Assembly (NCBI RefSeq): GCF_023715535.1
Contig: NZ_JAMBOI010000008.1
Span: 30,765-94,764, forward strand
Length of the DNA: 64,000 nt
Direction: 5' to 3'
DNA from: Sporosarcina luteola
Lineage (GTDB): Bacteria; Bacillota; Bacilli; Bacillales_A; Planococcaceae
Part shown: one piece after another, positions 47,613 to 56,539 of the stretch
Layout: each line of letters begins with the position of its first letter
Numbering within the stretch: the stretch's first letter is position 1
Made by a program: the position numbers and the translations under genes
The notes under the pieces: generated by a model
What the model was told of the DNA's origin: nothing
The model's database searches: none
Seen by the model: the letters and a program-made list of their open reading frames with translations, nothing else

Positions 47613-48539
47613 TTATATACTGCCTGTATACCGATGGATATAATGCTCAATTGTTTCATCTAACCCTTTCGAAATGGAATAGTTCGGTTTCCATACAAGC
47701 TCTTTTCCTGCCTTTTCGTTGGATAGGACACTTCTGACTAGCTCACCTTCCCGATATGGGTGGAAAAATGCTTCCCCATCAATCGACATTTTCTCGGAAA
47801 CCGACTTATACAATTCACTAATCGCCAATTCTGTATTTGAGCTGATATTGAATATTCCACCCTTATTTTCAATGACGGCTTTCGCGCATGCAATTGCCAC
47901 ATCCTTTACGAAAACGAAGTCCCTCGTTTGTTTCCCTCCATAAATGATGCAGTTCTCTTTTTGTAGTAGCTTCAAAATGAGTATACCGACTACCCCTGCC
48001 TCGCCCGACGTGTTTTGCCTCGGTCCGTACACGTTTGAAAAACGTAAAATTGTCGGTGTGATATCATGCTGCTTACCGAAAGCTGTAATGTATAGTTCCG
48101 CTGCATATTTAGATATCGCATAAAAAGATTGCGGATCAACCGAGTGATGTTCATCGATCGGCAAATAGACAGGTTCACCATATACTGCTGCTGAAGAAGC
48201 GAAGACGAACTGACGGACACCGTTTTCAGCTGCATATTGTAGTAATTTCACTGTTGCCGCAGTATTCGTCTGAAAGTCGAAGTAAGGCTCCTTCATGGAA
48301 TGCACAACAGAGGTCTGCGCAGCTAGATGGATGACGATATCCGGTTTTTCCGACTTGAATATACTCTCGACAGTAAAATCATTAATGTCCATCTCATAGA
48401 ACTTGATGCCCTCAGGAAGATATGTTTTTGAACTAGAAGCCAAATTGTCAATGATTACAACTTCATACCCGTGAGAAACCAATTGTTCCGCGACATGAGA
48501 ACCGATAAAGCCTGCCCCGCCTGTCAGTAAAACTTTCAT
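47613..48539 (-). CDS. NAD-dependent sugar-nucleotide epimerase/dehydratase
   Basis: A 308-residue extended short-chain dehydrogenase. TGGAGFIGSHV at residues 6-16 binds NAD; FASSAAVYG and YAISKYAAE give the Ser and Tyr-x3-Lys catalytic residues; RFSNVYGPRQ is the substrate-binding motif. It most resembles UDP-glucose/GlcNAc 4-epimerases, but dehydratase activity cannot be excluded. Stands between glycosyltransferase and GNAT genes. Confidence 0.85.
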   Translation of the reverse strand: MKVLLTGGAGFIGSHVAEQLVSHGYEVVIIDNLASSSKTYLPEGIKFYEMDINDFTVESIFKSEKPDIVIHLAAQTSVVHSMKEPYFDFQTNTAATVKLLQYAAENGVRQFVFASSAAVYGEPVYLPIDEHHSVDPQSFYAISKYAAELYITAFGKQHDITPTILRFSNVYGPRQNTSGEAGVVGILILKLLQKENCIIYGGKQTRDFVFVKDVAIACAKAVIENKGGIFNISSNTELAISELYKSVSEKMSIDGEAFFHPYREGELVRSVLSNEKAGKELVWKPNYSISKGLDETIEHYIHRYTGSI

Positions 48540-48541
48540 TT

Positions 48542-49660
48542 TTAATCGTCCTTTCGTACAAGTGTACGGTAATAGGCTAGCGTTTCCTCCATCATCTGGG
48601 GGAAGGTGAATTTTTCCTCATACACTCTTCTTCCGTAAACTCCCATCTTCTTTTGTAGTTCGCGATTTTCTATCAATCTTTCAAGTACTTCGGTTAAAGC
48701 GGATGAATCATCAACACGCACTAAAATACCGTTCTCAGCGGTTACAGCTTCCTTAACTCCTCCTACATCAGTTGCAATGATCGGCAAACCGGCCCGCATC
48801 GCTTCCAATATCGAGAGAGGAAGACCTTCATATTCAGACAAGAGAATGAAAATATCAGCTTTCGCCAGAATACCATCTACATTTTGGAGCCAGCCTTCAA
48901 AAAACACTTTATGTGTAATGCCATTTTCAATTGCAAATTGCTCCACCTTCCCTTTTTCAGGCCCGTCACCGACGAAGTGAATCTTCCAACCGAGATGTTT
49001 CAGTTTTACAAGTGATTCAAGAAGCTGCAATTGCATCTTCGGATGCGCGAAACGTGCTATCATGATAAGCCGAGCTTCATGCGCTTCTCCGTGAATTCTT
49101 TGGGGAATTCTAACATCATGTACTCCGTTTTGAATACATATTATTTTACCTTTGGGAACGACTTTTCGCTTTATAGCCAGATCTCTGTCATACTCTGAAA
49201 CTGCAATGATTCCTGAAGTGAAATAACTCGCTATTTTTTCCACCCACCGATAAACTATCTTTTTTGGATTTGGAACGCCATCTGTAAACGACCAACCGTG
49301 TGCTGTGAATACGACGGGGATGCGAAGCGAAGCGGCAGCAAACCGGCCAATAATTCCCGCTTTAGAGGAATGAGTGGCAATTAAATCAGGGTTGATTTTT
49401 TTAAACAATCCTCTCATTTCAATAAACGCTTTCATATCTGTTAAAGGCCGAAGTTCTCGGACCAGATGGCGAACGTAATGGATTGGTATTGTCTCAAGCC
49501 CTTGATGAACATTTTCCAATTTGCCTGTAACTAAGTGAATGGTATGCCCGTGAAGATGTAAATGCTTTGCAATGTCGCGGACGTGGATTTGCGCTCCCCC
49601 TACCGTATCCATCCTGGTAATCACTTGAACGATAGTAAGCTTCGTATCTTCAGAGGACAA
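48542..49660 (-). CDS. Glycosyltransferase family 4
   Basis: A 372-residue GT-B enzyme. TVGGAQIHVRDIAKHL in the N-terminal domain and LLSEYEGLPLSILEAMRAGLPIIATDVGG in the C-terminal donor domain identify it as GT4. TTG at 49660 has AAGGA 9 bases upstream. It starts two bases from the epimerase and is presumably co-transcribed. Substrates unknown. Confidence 0.88.
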   Translation of the reverse strand: MSSEDTKLTIVQVITRMDTVGGAQIHVRDIAKHLHLHGHTIHLVTGKLENVHQGLETIPIHYVRHLVRELRPLTDMKAFIEMRGLFKKINPDLIATHSSKAGIIGRFAAASLRIPVVFTAHGWSFTDGVPNPKKIVYRWVEKIASYFTSGIIAVSEYDRDLAIKRKVVPKGKIICIQNGVHDVRIPQRIHGEAHEARLIMIARFAHPKMQLQLLESLVKLKHLGWKIHFVGDGPEKGKVEQFAIENGITHKVFFEGWLQNVDGILAKADIFILLSEYEGLPLSILEAMRAGLPIIATDVGGVKEAVTAENGILVRVDDSSALTEVLERLIENRELQKKMGVYGRRVYEEKFTFPQMMEETLAYYRTLVRKDD

Positions 49661-49688
49661 TCATTCACTTCCTTTTGTCATATTTCCA

Positions 49689-50345
49689 TTAAAATGCTCC
49701 TCTTCCCTTCACTACGAGCACTATTGTCGACAATATGATCTTGATATCAAGTAGAAATGATTGGTTTTCTACATAGTAAATGTCAAACTCAATTTTTTTA
49801 CCATGGCTAATTTCTGACCGTCCATTAATTTGGGCATACCCGGTCATGCCGGGTTTCACCATAAGACGTTTGCTTTGATAGAGGCTATAATGTTTAGTGA
49901 TTTGAGGGATTTCTGGTCGAGGTCCTACGATACTCATGTTTCCTATTAAAACATTGAACAGTTGAGGCAACTCGTCTAAACTGTACTTCCTTAGTACTTT
50001 ACCAACCGTGGTGACAGTTTCGTCAAAATCCGTTTTAAACATAAAATGATCTGGCACGCCTTCTTTCCAACAATATGCATGTCTATCGCTAAGATGACTT
50101 GTCTGTTCCATACTCCGAAATTTATAAATTGTGAATTGCCGAAATCCCTTCCCTGTTCTTATCTGTTTAAAAAGAACTGGTCTACCCGAACTTATAGCGA
50201 CCCAAAATGAAATAATAAGGTATACGGGAATGCAACAGCATATTAACATAGAACTTACAATAATGTCAGAAGTCCTCTTAATAATTTGATACTTGTTGAC
50301 TTCCATAGACTTCAATTGAACATTATGTTGACTTTCTTTTTCCAA
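49689..50345 (-). CDS. Initiating sugar-phosphate transferase (bacterial sugar transferase)
   Basis: A 218-residue enzyme of the WbaP/EpsL/WcaJ type, which loads the first sugar onto undecaprenyl phosphate. KRTSDIIVSSM, PVLFKQIRTGKGF, IYKFRSM, LRKYSLDELPQLFNVL-GNMS and GPRPE are the conserved family motifs. One N-terminal membrane helix (about residues 30-50) anchors it. TTG at 50345 follows GGAGGGG by 6 bases. Its presence defines the block as an undecaprenyl-linked polysaccharide pathway. Confidence 0.9.
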   Translation of the reverse strand: MEKESQHNVQLKSMEVNKYQIIKRTSDIIVSSMLICCCIPVYLIISFWVAISSGRPVLFKQIRTGKGFRQFTIYKFRSMEQTSHLSDRHAYCWKEGVPDHFMFKTDFDETVTTVGKVLRKYSLDELPQLFNVLIGNMSIVGPRPEIPQITKHYSLYQSKRLMVKPGMTGYAQINGRSEISHGKKIEFDIYYVENQSFLLDIKIILSTIVLVVKGRGAF

Positions 50346-50439
50346 ATTTCACCCCTCCGGAAATAGCTTATGACTATCTATTCAATATTCATGCGTATAT
50401 GCTATTATATTCACTTTCACACAAATACTTTAGGCACAT

Positions 50440-51963
50440 TTAAGGGCATAATTTTCTCAACAAACTTTTAAAGAAATTAATGATTTTTTTAGATTCCTGG
50501 CCTCTAAAAAGAATAATTACGAGTAAATAAACAACACTTCCAATACAAACAACAAGCATCATTTTGACTACTTCATTCCATCCATACAATAGATATTCGT
50601 TCAGAATGTAAACAATTAGCCCCATAACTGTAGATGCTATCGTCGCCTTTATGAAAATGACCAAGTTTCCTTTTAATCCAAATGACCCTATTTTTCTCCG
50701 AAGATGAATGGCTAATAAAATTGAACAGAACAGAGCAGAAATACTTGTTGCAAGGGCAATTCCACCAATACCCATATAGGAAGATAATAGTAAACTTAAT
50801 ACAATGTTTAATGCGACTGAAATAGAAGCATTATACATAGGGGTTTTCGAATCTTGGAGCGAGTAGAATGTACGATTTAATACTTCGCGAAAGCCATAGC
50901 CGATCATCCCGATTGAATAGAAGAATAATGCATGAGATGTCATTTCAACTGCATGCTCATCAAAATGTCCATGCCCGAAAAGTAATCGAATTATTGGTTC
51001 TGCCAAAATCATAATTCCAATACTTGCTGGCACAACAATAAGTATTACACTTGAAGTCACATCATTAATGGATGCCTTAAAATCCTCAGTTTTCTTTTCA
51101 GCTGCCATATTTGAAATAAGCGGAAACATTACCGCGACAAAAGATAGGACAAAAATCCCTTGAACAAAATCATTCAATCGACTGGCGTAAGTTAAAGCAG
51201 ATATCCCACCTTCAATTAGTGTTGAGGCAAGGGTTTTATCCACCATCAAATTGATTTGATCAATTGAAATGCCAATCATTACTGGAATAATAATAACTAC
51301 TAATTTCTTAATATCTTTGTCAGCAAAGTTTAAAATCGGGATATATTGATAGTCTGTTTTCCTTATTGACGGAAGCAAAAAAAGCAGCTGAACGAAAGCC
51401 GCGAATACACTGCCAATGGCCAAGTAAATCATATTGAATTGATAACCGATGAAAATCGAAATCATAATAATTATATTAAAAGGCAAGCCAACCATTGCTG
51501 GTATAATGAATTTTCCCTTTAATTGAAGATAACTTATAAAAAGCTGTGTTAAGCTCGTGAAAAATAAACTTAACAATCCAATTCGTGTGAACAGAACTGC
51601 AGTTTTCAATGTCTCCCCATCAAATCCCAATGCAAAAATTTTTACTAATACATGAGAAAAACAAAGTCCAATGATGATGACGACTGTAGTTATGAGTAAG
51701 ACAATATTTAAGAGGTTGTTTGTGAAGACAGATGCGGAATGATGATCTTTTTCATGCTCGATTTGTTTAAACATAGGTATATACGCTGTTGAAACCCCTA
51801 AAATAATGAGACTGAATAACACCGATGTGATTGTAATGGAAATAATATAAACATCACTAATAGAAGTTGCACCATAAAAAAATGATAAAGTAATATCACG
51901 CAAAAATCCTGTTATTTTTGATAAAACAGCAATAACCATCAGGATCAATGCAGTTTTCTTCAT
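50440..51963 (-). CDS. MurJ/MviN-family lipid flippase
   Basis: A 507-residue protein with about 14 membrane helices and the MviN signature SKITGFLRD near the N-terminus, LNRTFYSLQDSKTPM near residue 360. In this locus it probably flips the lipid-linked polysaccharide repeat unit. A cell-wide MurJ role is less likely, since such clusters commonly carry their own MviN paralogue. A 290-base leader with a micro-ORF and a repeated motif precedes it. Confidence 0.82.
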   Translation of the reverse strand: MKKTALILMVIAVLSKITGFLRDITLSFFYGATSISDVYIISITITSVLFSLIILGVSTAYIPMFKQIEHEKDHHSASVFTNNLLNIVLLITTVVIIIGLCFSHVLVKIFALGFDGETLKTAVLFTRIGLLSLFFTSLTQLFISYLQLKGKFIIPAMVGLPFNIIIMISIFIGYQFNMIYLAIGSVFAAFVQLLFLLPSIRKTDYQYIPILNFADKDIKKLVVIIIPVMIGISIDQINLMVDKTLASTLIEGGISALTYASRLNDFVQGIFVLSFVAVMFPLISNMAAEKKTEDFKASINDVTSSVILIVVPASIGIMILAEPIIRLLFGHGHFDEHAVEMTSHALFFYSIGMIGYGFREVLNRTFYSLQDSKTPMYNASISVALNIVLSLLLSSYMGIGGIALATSISALFCSILLAIHLRRKIGSFGLKGNLVIFIKATIASTVMGLIVYILNEYLLYGWNEVVKMMLVVCIGSVVYLLVIILFRGQESKKIINFFKSLLRKLCP

Positions 51964-52046
51964 AGTTTTAATGGCGAGTCCTTCTTTGCTCTTTATTTTT
52001 CGTTCACATTCCTATCTTCTTTCCCGGACGGAAAGGTCATCTGTCA

Positions 52047-52204
52047 TTTACATTCGTAAATATGGTCTCCGCTAAATCGTTTTAAGGAAAGACATACAAC
52101 ACCTCTGTTTTCATTACTTCCTCCTTTCCAATCCACCGATTTCTCACCAATGAAAATCTATCAATACCCTCGAGTGAAATTTGACATCTTTAAATATAGT
52201 CTCC
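52047..52204 (-). repeat. Pair of similar 24-base motifs in the flippase leader
   Basis: Copies at 52181-52204 and 52047-52070 share GGAGAC(T/C)ATATTTA and an ATGT(C/A)AA end on the minus strand, about 18 of 22 bases. They lie either side of the 10-residue micro-ORF. Their meaning is unknown. Confidence 0.45.
52082..52114 (-). CDS. Possible 10-residue leader peptide
   Basis: ATG with an AAAGGAGG site 5 bases upstream opens a ten-codon frame, MKTEVLYVFP, followed by TAA. It lies about 120 bases before the flippase gene. A strong ribosome site for so short a frame suggests a leader peptide or a chance remnant. There is no similarity to go on. Confidence 0.3.
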   Translation of the reverse strand: MKTEVLYVFP

Positions 52205-52253
52205 CCTTTTACGGAATACTCACTATACATGATATAAATTCCTTATCAGCAAA

Positions 52254-53021
52254 TTAGCCAATTGACTTCCACCATTTTTTTATTACCGGAACTTCCGGTT
52301 CTAGAATGATAAACGGCTCGTCATGTAAAATACATTTGTTGTTCTTCAAAAGGAGGTCAATACTATCGTGTTTTTTCTTCTTTTCCAAATAGCTGAGTCC
52401 TTCATAGAACAATAATGGCCTCGCTTTTGTATCATGGACATCCGATCCATATGTATGAATCAGATTTGCTTCGACAAGTTGCATTGAAAGTCTTTGAACA
52501 CTTTTCCCGAACTGACCTGATAGGCTTCCTGCATTCACTTGTGCAAACGCACCTTGCCGAATTAACCGTTCAAGTCGCGCGGGCTTCTCGGCTATAGCTC
52601 TGTTCCTTTCAGGGTGAGCAATGATTGGTATGACTTCATTTTCAAGCATTGTTTGTATAACGCTTATTGTATAAAGAGGAATAGATTGTGATGGCAGTTC
52701 GAGTAACAGATAGCGTGATCCTGCAAGCGTCATCGCTTCATTTTTTATTATTTTTTCAATGACATTTTCGTGAATCCGTACTTCCTGTCCGGTGTGAAGG
52801 TTGATTGGATACCCCCCTGCTTTTAAGCAACCTGTAAGAAGTCGAATTTGACTTTCTATTTCTTCTTTTGGAACATGGTAATGCGGACTGAATGCATGTG
52901 GTGTTGCAACCATGTCCGTGATTCCTTCCTTCGCTGCCTTTTCCACGATACGTATTGTATCCTCTATTGTTTTCGGTCCATCGTCTACACCAAACAAGAT
53001 GTGGCAGTGAACGTCAATCAT
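52254..53021 (-). CDS. ywqE: PHP-type tyrosine-protein phosphatase (YwqE/CapC family)
   Basis: A 255-residue metal-dependent phosphatase. IDVHCHILFGVDDGP, the VATPH motif, AHPERN and GSDVHD are the metal-ligand motifs of the PHP fold. It removes phosphate from the tyrosine kinase encoded next to it and so controls polysaccharide assembly. ATG at 53021. Confidence 0.9.
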   Translation of the reverse strand: MIDVHCHILFGVDDGPKTIEDTIRIVEKAAKEGITDMVATPHAFSPHYHVPKEEIESQIRLLTGCLKAGGYPINLHTGQEVRIHENVIEKIIKNEAMTLAGSRYLLLELPSQSIPLYTISVIQTMLENEVIPIIAHPERNRAIAEKPARLERLIRQGAFAQVNAGSLSGQFGKSVQRLSMQLVEANLIHTYGSDVHDTKARPLLFYEGLSYLEKKKKHDSIDLLLKNNKCILHDEPFIILEPEVPVIKKWWKSIG

Positions 53022-53068
53022 TCATCTCACCTTCCTAGCAATAATAGAGTATAGACTGACACGGACAT

Positions 53069-53773
53069 TTACTCTTTAGCACTATTGTAGTTGTAATAGT
53101 AATGGCCTTTTTCAAGTTTGTAATTGTTCAAAATGACTCCTAATACATTAGCCTTAGAATTCTCCAATAATCCCTTCGCCCTTTTAGCATTGTTTTTCTC
53201 AGTAGCTCCAGAACTGACGACTAAGATCGTTCCATCACATTTATTTGAAAGAATTTGGGCGTCAGCAACTAACAGAATTGGAGGTGCGTCGATGACGATG
53301 ATGTCATACTTCGATTTCATTTCAACGATCAGATCATCCATTACTTTTGAACTAAGGAGTTCAGCGGGGTTTATAGGCATCTTCCCACAAGTAACAAGTT
53401 CCAGCCCTTTGAAATGGGTTCTTTTGATTACCTCGTCCAAAGCCCTTCGCTTTGTTAATAGATGGGATAAGCCAGGTGAGATTGTCGATTTAAACGTATA
53501 ATGTGTCGTAGGTTTTCTCATATCCGCATCAACTAGAAGTACTCTCTTCCCGGCTTGTGCGAAAACAATAGCGACGTTTGCTGCCATTGTCGACTTACCT
53601 TCCCCAGAAAAAGAAGAAGTGAAAAGAAGAGTCTTTAACTTTTTGTCCGGACTCAAAAAATTAATATTCTCTCGAATAATTCGGAATTGTTCTAAAGTGA
53701 TGGACTTAGGAGCATCTCTCGTAACAAGTTTACGTGACGCTGTTTGTGTGTTCTTCTTTCTCTTCTTAAACAT
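53069..53773 (-). CDS. ywqD: Tyrosine-protein kinase (YwqD/CapB/CpsD, BY-kinase)
   Basis: A 234-residue BY-kinase ATPase domain. Walker A SSFSGEGKST, Walker A' VLLVDADMRKP and Walker B IIVIDAPP are intact. The C-terminal tail GHYYYNYNSAKE has the Tyr cluster that is autophosphorylated. It is fused to no membrane part; the partner is the upstream CapA-like protein, whose end it overlaps by 8 bases. Confidence 0.92.
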   Translation of the reverse strand: MFKKRKKNTQTASRKLVTRDAPKSITLEQFRIIRENINFLSPDKKLKTLLFTSSFSGEGKSTMAANVAIVFAQAGKRVLLVDADMRKPTTHYTFKSTISPGLSHLLTKRRALDEVIKRTHFKGLELVTCGKMPINPAELLSSKVMDDLIVEMKSKYDIIVIDAPPILLVADAQILSNKCDGTILVVSSGATEKNNAKRAKGLLENSKANVLGVILNNYKLEKGHYYYNYNSAKE

Positions 53774-54512
53774 CCTGCCTTCCCCTTCTCCATATCCGAC
53801 CTAATAACCCTTTTATTTTATTGACATCCACTTCTGAAATAGGACTTACAATCCCAATAACCGGAAATCCTAAGAATTCTTCAATGTCACGCTCTGTTTT
53901 AACCGTCATATCTAAATAATTTATGAGGAACGCCATTCCGACTCCTATCATCAATCCACTGACAGCCGCGATTGTCATATTAAGTAACGGATTTGGCTTA
54001 GCAGGTATCGGTTTCTCGAGATAGACAGCTGGCGAGAGGATGTAAACGTTATTAACGTTCATTAGTATTTGGATTTCCTCTTGGAGAACTTCTACAATTG
54101 TATTGGCTATATCTACAGATCTATAATGTTCCGGATCGTTAACACTAATTTTAATAACTTGGGAGTCTTGTGTAGTTTCGACCTTTAGCTTTTTTTCAAG
54201 TTTAGCCGGTGTTGTATCCAAGTCCAGATTTTCAATGACCTTCGTAAGAATTGCGGGACTTTTGATAATGACGGTATATGTATTAATGAGTTGAATATTC
54301 GTCTGAATATCCTGCGAATTAACTTGGATTTGTTCCGTCTGTTTTTGATTGATGAGGATTTGTGTTGACGCTTGGTAAATAGGAGTCAAGAAAAGGTAGC
54401 TTATAATTCCAGTTAGTATCACTGCGAATAGGGCCGTACTAATAATGAATACTGACCGCCTTTTTAATACTCTAAACAAATCATGCAGACTGATCGTTTC
54501 TTCAATAGGCAT
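53766..54512 (-). CDS. ywqC: Polysaccharide chain-length regulator/kinase modulator (YwqC/CapA, Wzz type)
   Basis: A 248-residue Wzz-family protein. Membrane helices at about residues 20-38 and 177-197 flank an outer domain, and the Pro-rich motif PAKPNPLLN precedes the second helix. The cytoplasmic tail activates the kinase. First gene of the regulatory trio CapA-CapB-YwqE and of the minus-strand polysaccharide genes. Confidence 0.9.
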   Translation of the reverse strand: MPIEETISLHDLFRVLKRRSVFIISTALFAVILTGIISYLFLTPIYQASTQILINQKQTEQIQVNSQDIQTNIQLINTYTVIIKSPAILTKVIENLDLDTTPAKLEKKLKVETTQDSQVIKISVNDPEHYRSVDIANTIVEVLQEEIQILMNVNNVYILSPAVYLEKPIPAKPNPLLNMTIAAVSGLMIGVGMAFLINYLDMTVKTERDIEEFLGFPVIGIVSPISEVDVNKIKGLLGRIWRRGRQDV

Positions 54513-54663
54513 AATTCTCTCCTTTACAGCGAATTGTCATAGCTCTGCTGAACCCCTCGTTGCCACAAGACGTTCATCCTTCATACTATTCAACTCGAAT
54601 ATCTTTTGACACAGTATCATTCAAAAAAATTCATGAACAGTTCCCTATAGATTTTTCCCAACA

Positions 54664-54702
54664 CCAAAAAAGCATGAACGGTGAAATGATCCGTCCATGC
54701 TT
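54664..54702 (-). terminator. Terminator in tandem (distal), after the GntR gene
   Basis: On the minus strand AGCATGGACGG pairs with CCGTTCATGCT and TTTTTTGG follows. Confidence 0.85.
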
Positions 54703-54716
54703 GCATTATTAAATCA

Positions 54717-54747
54717 TTAAAAAAAGCCCGCAGCCAAATGCGGACTA
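54717..54747 (-). terminator. Terminator in tandem (proximal), after the GntR gene
   Basis: On the minus strand AGTCCGCA pairs with TGCGGGCT and TTTTTTT follows, just after the gntR stop. With the distal one it forms a double terminator that separates the catabolic locus from the polysaccharide genes. Confidence 0.85.
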
Positions 54748-54754
54748 TTTCCCA

Positions 54755-55444
54755 CTATTCCTTTTCAACGTTATCCAAAAGTTTAGCTCTGACAAAGCTC
54801 AAATGCTTATACATTTGTTTGAATGCTTCATAAGGATCCCTGTTTTTCAGCGCCTCGTAGATTGCTAAATGATGTTCCACAGTGACGTCAGGTTCACGGT
54901 ACGGAATTAGGCTATCCGTTTTTTCGTGGGAAATCAGCAGTGATTCAATCATTCCTTCAACAACCGGGTTGTTGGCGCTTTGTGCGATGATCCGATGGAA
55001 TTCCTTGTCCAATCGACCATAGTCGCCTTCTGGATTGGCTTGGATACTGTCGATGGTTTCTTTTAACAGCTCAAGCTTGTCGTCTGTTATTTTTTCCGCG
55101 GCGATGGTGACAAGTCCCAACTCCAAAGACATCCGGGCTTCAATAACTGCCGGAACATTATTGATGGATAAGGCGAGCATCACTTTAAATGGGTTACTGC
55201 CGACTTTTTCGTTGACAAATGTCCCCCCGCGCGGCCTTCTCGTAATTATTTCCAAGGTCTCCAGCGAGCTTAGAGCTTCACGTAAAACAGGTCGGCTCAC
55301 ATCAAACTGCTCCATCAGATTCATTTCCGCCGGCAACTTATCACCAGGCTTGAGTTGTCCACTCATGAGCAGTTGGACAATCTGTTCCAATACCAATTGT
55401 GAAAGGGTGCTTCTGCGGACTGTATCCATTTTATATTCTTTCAT
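54755..55444 (-). CDS. GntR-family (FadR/FCD subfamily) transcriptional regulator
   Basis: A 229-residue regulator. Residues 10-75 are a winged helix (LSQLVLEQIVQLLMSGQLKPGDKLPAE... VSRPVLREALSSLETLEII), and the rest is the all-helical FCD ligand domain with DKEFHRIIAQSANN and EHHLAIYEAL. Such regulators usually sense an organic acid that is the locus substrate or an intermediate. ATG at 55444 follows GGAGG. It is the last gene of the catabolic block. The palindrome at 58988-59004 is its candidate operator. Confidence 0.9.
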   Translation of the reverse strand: MKEYKMDTVRRSTLSQLVLEQIVQLLMSGQLKPGDKLPAEMNLMEQFDVSRPVLREALSSLETLEIITRRPRGGTFVNEKVGSNPFKVMLALSINNVPAVIEARMSLELGLVTIAAEKITDDKLELLKETIDSIQANPEGDYGRLDKEFHRIIAQSANNPVVEGMIESLLISHEKTDSLIPYREPDVTVEHHLAIYEALKNRDPYEAFKQMYKHLSFVRAKLLDNVEKE

Positions 55445-55462
55445 AGGCTCCTCCTTTCATTT

Positions 55463-56413
55463 CTAAATTACTCTTACAGTGCTCGTCATTCGTTCATAGA
55501 CCAATTTCGCCGTCAGGATGTCAAGAATGGAGATGCCTACAGACTTGAAAAGCGTTGTTTTTTGCTTCATCTCATCATTTTCCCCACCTTGTACAAGGCT
55601 TTTCAGTTCAGGAACCGTCTCCTCGCTATGGCCGAATTCTCTGGCTTTCTTCATCTCGCCGCACTCGGAAAACGCGGCGTGCGTATCGACGTAGAGGTGA
55701 TCCACTTCTTTGATGATGGCGTCAGGAATTTCCTGCATGAATGATTTGAATGCACCTGAACCCGCGAAATGCTTTCCAGTCAGGTCCACGGATCCATCAT
55801 AAAGGATGACTGGGTCAGTTGAAGTTGTTGTCGTAATGATGAGTTGTGCTTCTGACAAAATCGTTTCAGGAGTAGAAATTTCAAAGCCGATTGCTGGGAA
55901 CTCCTTTTTCGCTCTCTCCATAAAAGGATGAAGTCTTTCCTGACTACGATTATACACCAAAACCCGCTTTATTTGTCTGACAGCACATGCCGCCTGTAAA
56001 TGACTCCACCCTTGGTCTCCTGTACCGATTACACCAACCGTATCCACATCATTTGCCGCCAAGTACTTCATACCCACCCCACTGACAGCACCGGTCCTCA
56101 TGGCAGTGATCGTTCGAGCGTCCATTATAGCAAGCGGTTTCATTGTCTTCCTATCATTCAATAAAAAGATGCCCCGTAATGTCGCTTCACCGATTTCTGC
56201 ATTTCCAGGCGCGATTCCAATTACTTTCGCCCCAAAATAATCCTCGTAAAAAGACGGCATGAGCAAAGCGGAATTGTCGTCGTCATTGATGAACAAACGA
56301 TCTGGAATTAACGATCTGCTCTCACCGTCATTCAAATAATACTCTTCGATTGTATCGATAATATCTTTAACTGTTATGAGGCTTCTGATTTCTTGTTCGT
56401 CAATAAAACGCAA
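55463..56413 (-). CDS. Ornithine cyclodeaminase/mu-crystallin family protein
   Basis: A 316-residue NAD(P)-binding protein. GVIGTGDQGWSHLQAACAV is the dinucleotide motif, and ARTITAMRTGAVSGVGMKYLA the substrate-domain motif. The family includes ornithine cyclodeaminase, alanine dehydrogenase, lysine cyclodeaminase and Delta1-pyrroline-2-carboxylate reductase. TTG at 56413 is used because GAGGAGG lies 6 bases upstream; the TTG at 56428 lies inside the ribosome site. Its substrate is unknown; a cyclic imino acid is plausible. Confidence 0.82.
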   Translation of the reverse strand: MRFIDEQEIRSLITVKDIIDTIEEYYLNDGESRSLIPDRLFINDDDNSALLMPSFYEDYFGAKVIGIAPGNAEIGEATLRGIFLLNDRKTMKPLAIMDARTITAMRTGAVSGVGMKYLAANDVDTVGVIGTGDQGWSHLQAACAVRQIKRVLVYNRSQERLHPFMERAKKEFPAIGFEISTPETILSEAQLIITTTTSTDPVILYDGSVDLTGKHFAGSGAFKSFMQEIPDAIIKEVDHLYVDTHAAFSECGEMKKAREFGHSEETVPELKSLVQGGENDEMKQKTTLFKSVGISILDILTAKLVYERMTSTVRVI

Positions 56414-56539
56414 TGGTATCCTCCTCAATAGTAGGTTATCTCTATAAACAGAAGAGAGACCAACGAGTTTCGCTGGCCTATCCTTTTATATTTTAAAGAC
56501 AAGGAGTTAGACGTATCGCATTACTCCTGCTTTTTCACC

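Noticed and set aside
42503..54512. Prophage or integrative element carrying the polysaccharide genes
   Set aside because: No integrase, attachment repeats or phage genes; the mixed orientations and AT-rich pair are explained by a variable capsule locus.
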